Positions 41,007-44,808 of a stretch of 44,808 nucleotides of DNA are shown piece by piece. Source of the DNA: Alectoria sarmentosa (taxonomy: Eukaryota > Ascomycota > Lecanoromycetes > Lecanorales > Parmeliaceae); NCBI GenBank assembly GCA_009733775.1, contig WOGZ01000272.1, positions 1 to 44,808 on the forward strand, in the 5' to 3' direction. Made by a program: the position numbers and the translations under genes. The notes beneath the pieces were generated by a model, which was given only the letters and a program-made list of their open reading frames with translations, was not told the origin of the DNA and searched no databases. Numbering within the stretch: position 1 is the stretch's first letter; each line of letters opens with the position of its first letter.

Positions 41007-43010
41007 TGTCGTAAGCTGGAGTCTGTTCTTGAAGGATTACTGTGATGGAGGGTGAAGGATGTGGAAACGGAGAGCGAGATGGGAGCTGGGAGTGGAGGTG
41101 AGTTGAATAGTATTATGTCGTGGGATATAGAGGTGAATGTCGATGATTAGGTTACAGGCAGCAGATTGCGCAGTCATGGCCATAATTATGACAGCATGCC
41201 CTCGTTTTCACCGAGACGGAGCTTTTCACTTGCATTTATTTACTGGGATTCCCTATAATCGACCCGGTTGGAAATACGATTGGTCAGGAGCACCGGAGGT
41301 ACGAGCCGACGGCATAACTTGTCCATGATTTCCAAGGTGGCATTGCTAATTCTCCCATTCTCCCATTCTCCTGACCTCGTCCCTTGTCTTTTTGAACGTG
41401 TCTACGGACAGGCGTCAACCTTTACGGGAGTAACCGATAGTGCAAGCAACTCGTTGATTCCCTGATCATCAAATGATGTTGGGCGGGGTACCATTGAGCC
41501 TGCTTTAAACGCTCAGGAAGACGACTGCGGGCGTATCAGCGCAGCGGACGGAACCTTCTCCGAACGATCCCAGAGTGTCTTCAATCCGAGTCCGAGGGAG
41601 CCATGCAAGATAATCGACTGACATCCGATGATCGAGTGATGCAGCCCAGTCATAGAGAAGGACAGGTTCCTAGAAGACAGGAAATAGATATACAAGCATC
41701 GTATGCTCTACAGACTACAGTGAGTGCATTGCTGGGCCTATAACCATAATTCGTCCAACAAAAGAATAGAATGCTTTACGTACGGTAAACTGTGAATGGC
41801 GCAGCACACAAAAGGCGAAAAGTTAAGCTTAGCTTCCCGAGGCGCATATCTTGGCATACTTATGTCATCACTCTTGCTTACATCGGCACATCGACTTCTG
41901 CAATCGCCATCCCCGAAAACTGGTCTTGGTCTTCGGAAATGTCACCGCTGACGGGCATATCTCCCAGGCTCACCAACTTTCTAACCATGCATCACCATGG
42001 AACCTTTCAAAACATCCAGATACGATATACACTCGAGCTACAGGTTACGTCACCTTTTCGAATCGTGCTTACTTAATCAACCACTTGGTTTGTTGGGTGA
42101 TTGGGATATCCCCAAAACGACGGTAGCTCCGTGAAAACAGCTGCCGAGTGCCGACTTTGCTCCATGTCCACCAGTTCTCAGCAATAAGTAGCCAAAGGAT
42201 ACGTATTCGTACCTCTTCTTATCATGTGGCAAAATAAAGCTTGTGCGGCTGTCAGGATCCAGCATCTTTTCGAATCAAGGCGACGGAACTGTCTTGGTAG
42301 CTTGATGGAGACGGGAAATCAGTCCTCAACTACCTTACAGCTCTCACTCTCAAATAATTTAATCCGCCTTTCCTTCTTCAAGGGTTCAGGACTCCAGCCG
42401 TTGAGGGAATCTCTAATAATACCGTCATCAATTCATATAAATCATTATCCACGACAATCGTGAATAGTAGTCTTCAGATGGAAACACTTGGCTGACAATA
42501 TCTTCTTCTGTTTGATGTTTAAATAGTTTGCCGCCACAGGGGGTTTGAAATGTGGTAGAGTTACAATCCAACGCGAGCCGACACTTCCGAGGCCCTGTCT
42601 TCCGAAAGGACTGGCGTTCCGCCCGAGGGGCCTCTTCCAGTGGTGCTATCTCCGCCAAAAGAAGACGGACACGCGCAGCCAATTATCAGAGGTTGCTCTC
42701 GCAGCAACGTCACGCATTGCGAACTATGTGCCTTTCCCATAACCGACGAAGGGTATAAAAAGGCATGCCAACTGATTGATCGGCAGAGCTCTTGCTTCCA
42801 CGTTGTGTCGTACTCTATATGGTTCAACGCCAGCAGACTCTGGAGTACGCATCAAGGATTGAATGCCGACTCGACAAACCATTGTTGCATGATAAGCCCC
42901 GGCCAAATCACAAGACCTCGGTATCCAAGTCAATAAGGTCCCTCTCTTGAGCGCTTCAACATCTCCCCTCCCACTCTTCACAGTCTCATACATTTGTTTC
43001 TTGCCACAAG
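41007..43010. other. Two-kb shared upstream region of two regulators, no gene seen
   Basis: This spacer lies between the divergent starts of the two Zn2Cys6 genes. It includes a stretch near 41,460-41,700 and 42,000-42,500 with many short frames but no recognised protein. No clear core promoter was chosen. A CT-rich leader is present just before 43011. Confidence 0.5.
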
Positions 43011-44106
43011 ATGCCTCGTTCGCCAAAGTCACATAAATCGCCGGAGCAGTCCTTGGAGCATTCCGAGGTCAGAAGGAGAGTGGTAAAGGCATGCCAGAGG
43101 TGTAGACTCAGGAAGTGTAAAGTACGTATTTATCCAGCAGCATCTGGCGACCTGTCACAATTGTTGCCCCCGTATACATTTCAACAAGAATAGGTATTTG
43201 CACGGAATCATAGTCTCTTAGCGCTTTGTGCACTTGACGAGCAGTGTTCTCGCGCAGACATTGCCACTCTTTGCGATAGCGTCGTTGCAAATAGAGACAA
43301 TCTGGCTGACCCGGCTCTCAGTGTGATGGCGCAGTTCCATGCACTCGTTGTAAATCCGATGACGCGATATGTGCGTATGGAAAGCTTAAGAAGTCTGACA
43401 AGACAGTCTTCCGGTCAGGGTGAGCTTCGCCTCACAGCCTACAGACTTCTCCAGTTAAAAAGTGTTCTGGCTCACCATCCACAGCTATGTCCAAATGCTA
43501 GAGCGTCAACACGCGCAACTCATGGCGGGTCTCCAAGAGCTTTACCGCCGCACGCAAAACAGCAATGCATGGACAGGGCCTCGCCTCGAGGTTGTGAGCC
43601 ACAATCAACCACTTACACACAAGATACTCGAAGCTCTCGGTGTGCTGCACGGTGATGAGTGGGAAGAGAAGGAGGGTGTCGAGAAAACTTGGCAGGGGTT
43701 TGAGAGGCAAGGGCAGGAGAACAGAGACTGGATGTACTCGGAAACCGTTTCGCCATCCACGCAAGCCACATTTTCACCAAACTCAACTACCCAAGCCGCC
43801 TTTCCACAATCAACACTCATGTCGAAGAGGCGATCGAAGCTTCAGACCGATTTTCCGCCCATCACGCAGACATTGACCATGCCGCCCCTTCTGATGAGTG
43901 CTTTTGATTTCGTGAAGCCCGAATCCTACCCTCATGCGTCCCCTAATCAAAAGCCGACAGCTTTGGATAGTTTTACGTCAAACGAGAGCATGATGATGAA
44001 CATGGGCCTTGACAGGGCAGCAGGTTCAATGATGGATTGGTCATACGGAATAGATGATGTGTTTGGCAATATCGGCAGTCGGGAGCAATCGGCCAAAAGC
44101 TGCTAA
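43011..44106 (+). CDS. Small Zn2Cys6 transcription factor
   Basis: Three exons: 43011-43121, 43322-43419 and 43485-44106; phases agree and give 276 residues. The zinc cluster is split by intron 1 and reads KACQRCRLRKCKCDGAVPCT, then RCKSDDAIC, spacing CX2CX6CX5CX2CX6C. After it, KLKKSDKTVFRSG joins YVQMLERQHAQLMAGLQELY across intron 2, a short coiled-coil dimerisation segment usual in this class. The C-terminal part (FSPNSTTQAAFPQS; MMMNMGLDRAAGSMMDW) is Ser/Met-rich and may activate transcription. The common middle regulatory domain is missing, so this is the short-regulator class. Intron 1 (200 nt) is long for the window. The gene is divergent from the larger regulator. Confidence 0.87.
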
Positions 44107-44754
44107 TGAATTTGGGAAGTAGGTCGGATTACCACTGAGCGTATAGCGAGTACGTTTTTTCCAAAGGCACGGACAAGCATGCGCAAACACCGTGAGGGAT
44201 GGCGGAGTAGCAAAATATCAGAACATGTTTCAACTATGAAAAGAGCTCAATCGAATAGAAGACCACCTTGTACGTGGCCTTCAAGGCGTAGGGGTATGAT
44301 GGCTAATAGATGATAGATGATAGCATGAATCAATAATAATGTATATCCACATGACATGTGTGCACTTTGGCTTCCCCAAAGTACTCAGATGATCGATGGC
44401 GCGTAGGTCAGTGGGGAAGGGTGGTTTCAATAAAGTAAAGTCAGGAGGATGTTGGATCGGGCAACTGTTCATTCTTTTTGCTGTTTGACGATCGTCGATG
44501 ATAACATGATGATCGGAGGCAGCTCCGAATAGGCATGATAGTTGGTGATTGGTGATTGGGCCGGAACTTTGTTCCCGCGGCGCATGACGATCTTTTCATA
44601 TTTCATGGTGATCGTTCCTATAGTCCCTAGCCTAATCTCATGCAACGCATCGAACCCTTACTAAAATTTACTTTACCCACCATGTACCGCTGCCCATTTT
44701 CTCTACGCTGTGTAATGGTCAGCTGCCAAACGGTGATGATTGTCGTGTGGGAAT

Positions 44755-44808
<54 letters not shown>
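44107..44808. repeat. 3' spacer ending in an (ATG)18 microsatellite
   Basis: Sequence after the small regulator has no gene. From 44755 to the window end (44808) it is eighteen perfect ATG/GAT copies. The repeat continues beyond the window, so its full length is unknown. Confidence 0.85.

Noticed and set aside
1..44808. CRISPR array, prophage, or bacterial operon signals
   Set aside because: None seen; intron-bearing eukaryotic genes throughout.

Overview
The window looks like nuclear DNA of a filamentous ascomycete (Pezizomycotina). Genes are spaced about 0.2 to 2.6 kb apart on both strands. Most are interrupted by one to five short GT..AG introns of about 46-60 nt (a few are longer). The proteins include fungus-typical families: Zn2Cys6 regulators, a Kes1-type oxysterol-binding protein, a CSC1-type channel, Oms1 and Ubp16. 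I cannot place the class or genus from sequence alone. Exon joins below were found by eye from splice signals, reading-frame phase and family motifs; no tool was run.

Layout. 0-2.2 kb: microsatellite-rich DNA with a possible small tail-anchored protein. 2.2-3.6 kb: KES1/OSH4 lipid-transfer protein (minus). 3.6-6.2 kb: no convincing gene. 6.2-9.0 kb: phosphoglucomutase and mitochondrial oligoribonuclease REX2, tandem on minus; REX2 is divergent from a plus-strand Gfo/Idh/MocA oxidoreductase (9.2-10.9 kb). 12.2-13.9 kb: conserved fungal protein of unknown function. 13.9-16.2 kb: mostly non-coding, with a 24-nt hairpin, a tRNA-like Pol III unit, a 17-nt minisatellite and a possible small secreted protein. 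16.2-19.5 kb: UBP16-like deubiquitinase (minus), divergent from mitochondrial ribosomal protein bL9m (plus). 20.4-23.4 kb: CSC1/OSCA-type channel. 24.2-27.4 kb: large disordered protein with a C-terminal membrane region. 28.1-29.0 kb: F-box-like gene apparently broken by a frameshift. 30.0-31.5 kb: FAD amine oxidase of the fructosyl-amine/sarcosine oxidase family. 32.2-33.3 kb: TATA-binding protein in six coding exons, one only 13 nt long. 34.4-36.0 kb: possible small gene and a conserved charged nuclear protein. 36.6-37.6 kb: mitochondrial methyltransferase OMS1. 37.6-38.3 kb: AT-rich island with imperfect inverted repeats. 38.7-41.0 kb and 43.0-44.1 kb: two Zn2Cys6 regulators facing each other across a 2 kb spacer. 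The window ends inside an (ATG)n microsatellite.

Most genes are housekeeping (lipid transfer, sugar-phosphate metabolism, mitochondrial RNA turnover and translation, basal transcription, ubiquitin). I see no clear secondary-metabolite cluster, virus, CRISPR array or full-length transposon. The right end, with two Zn2Cys6 regulators and gene-poor flanks, is the most accessory-looking part. The most unusual structures are the TBP 13-nt micro-exon, two 54-nt stop-free introns that can be read through in frame, and the compact Pol III-like unit beside a minisatellite-bearing putative secreted-protein gene. I did not find a convincing wholly new multi-gene system.
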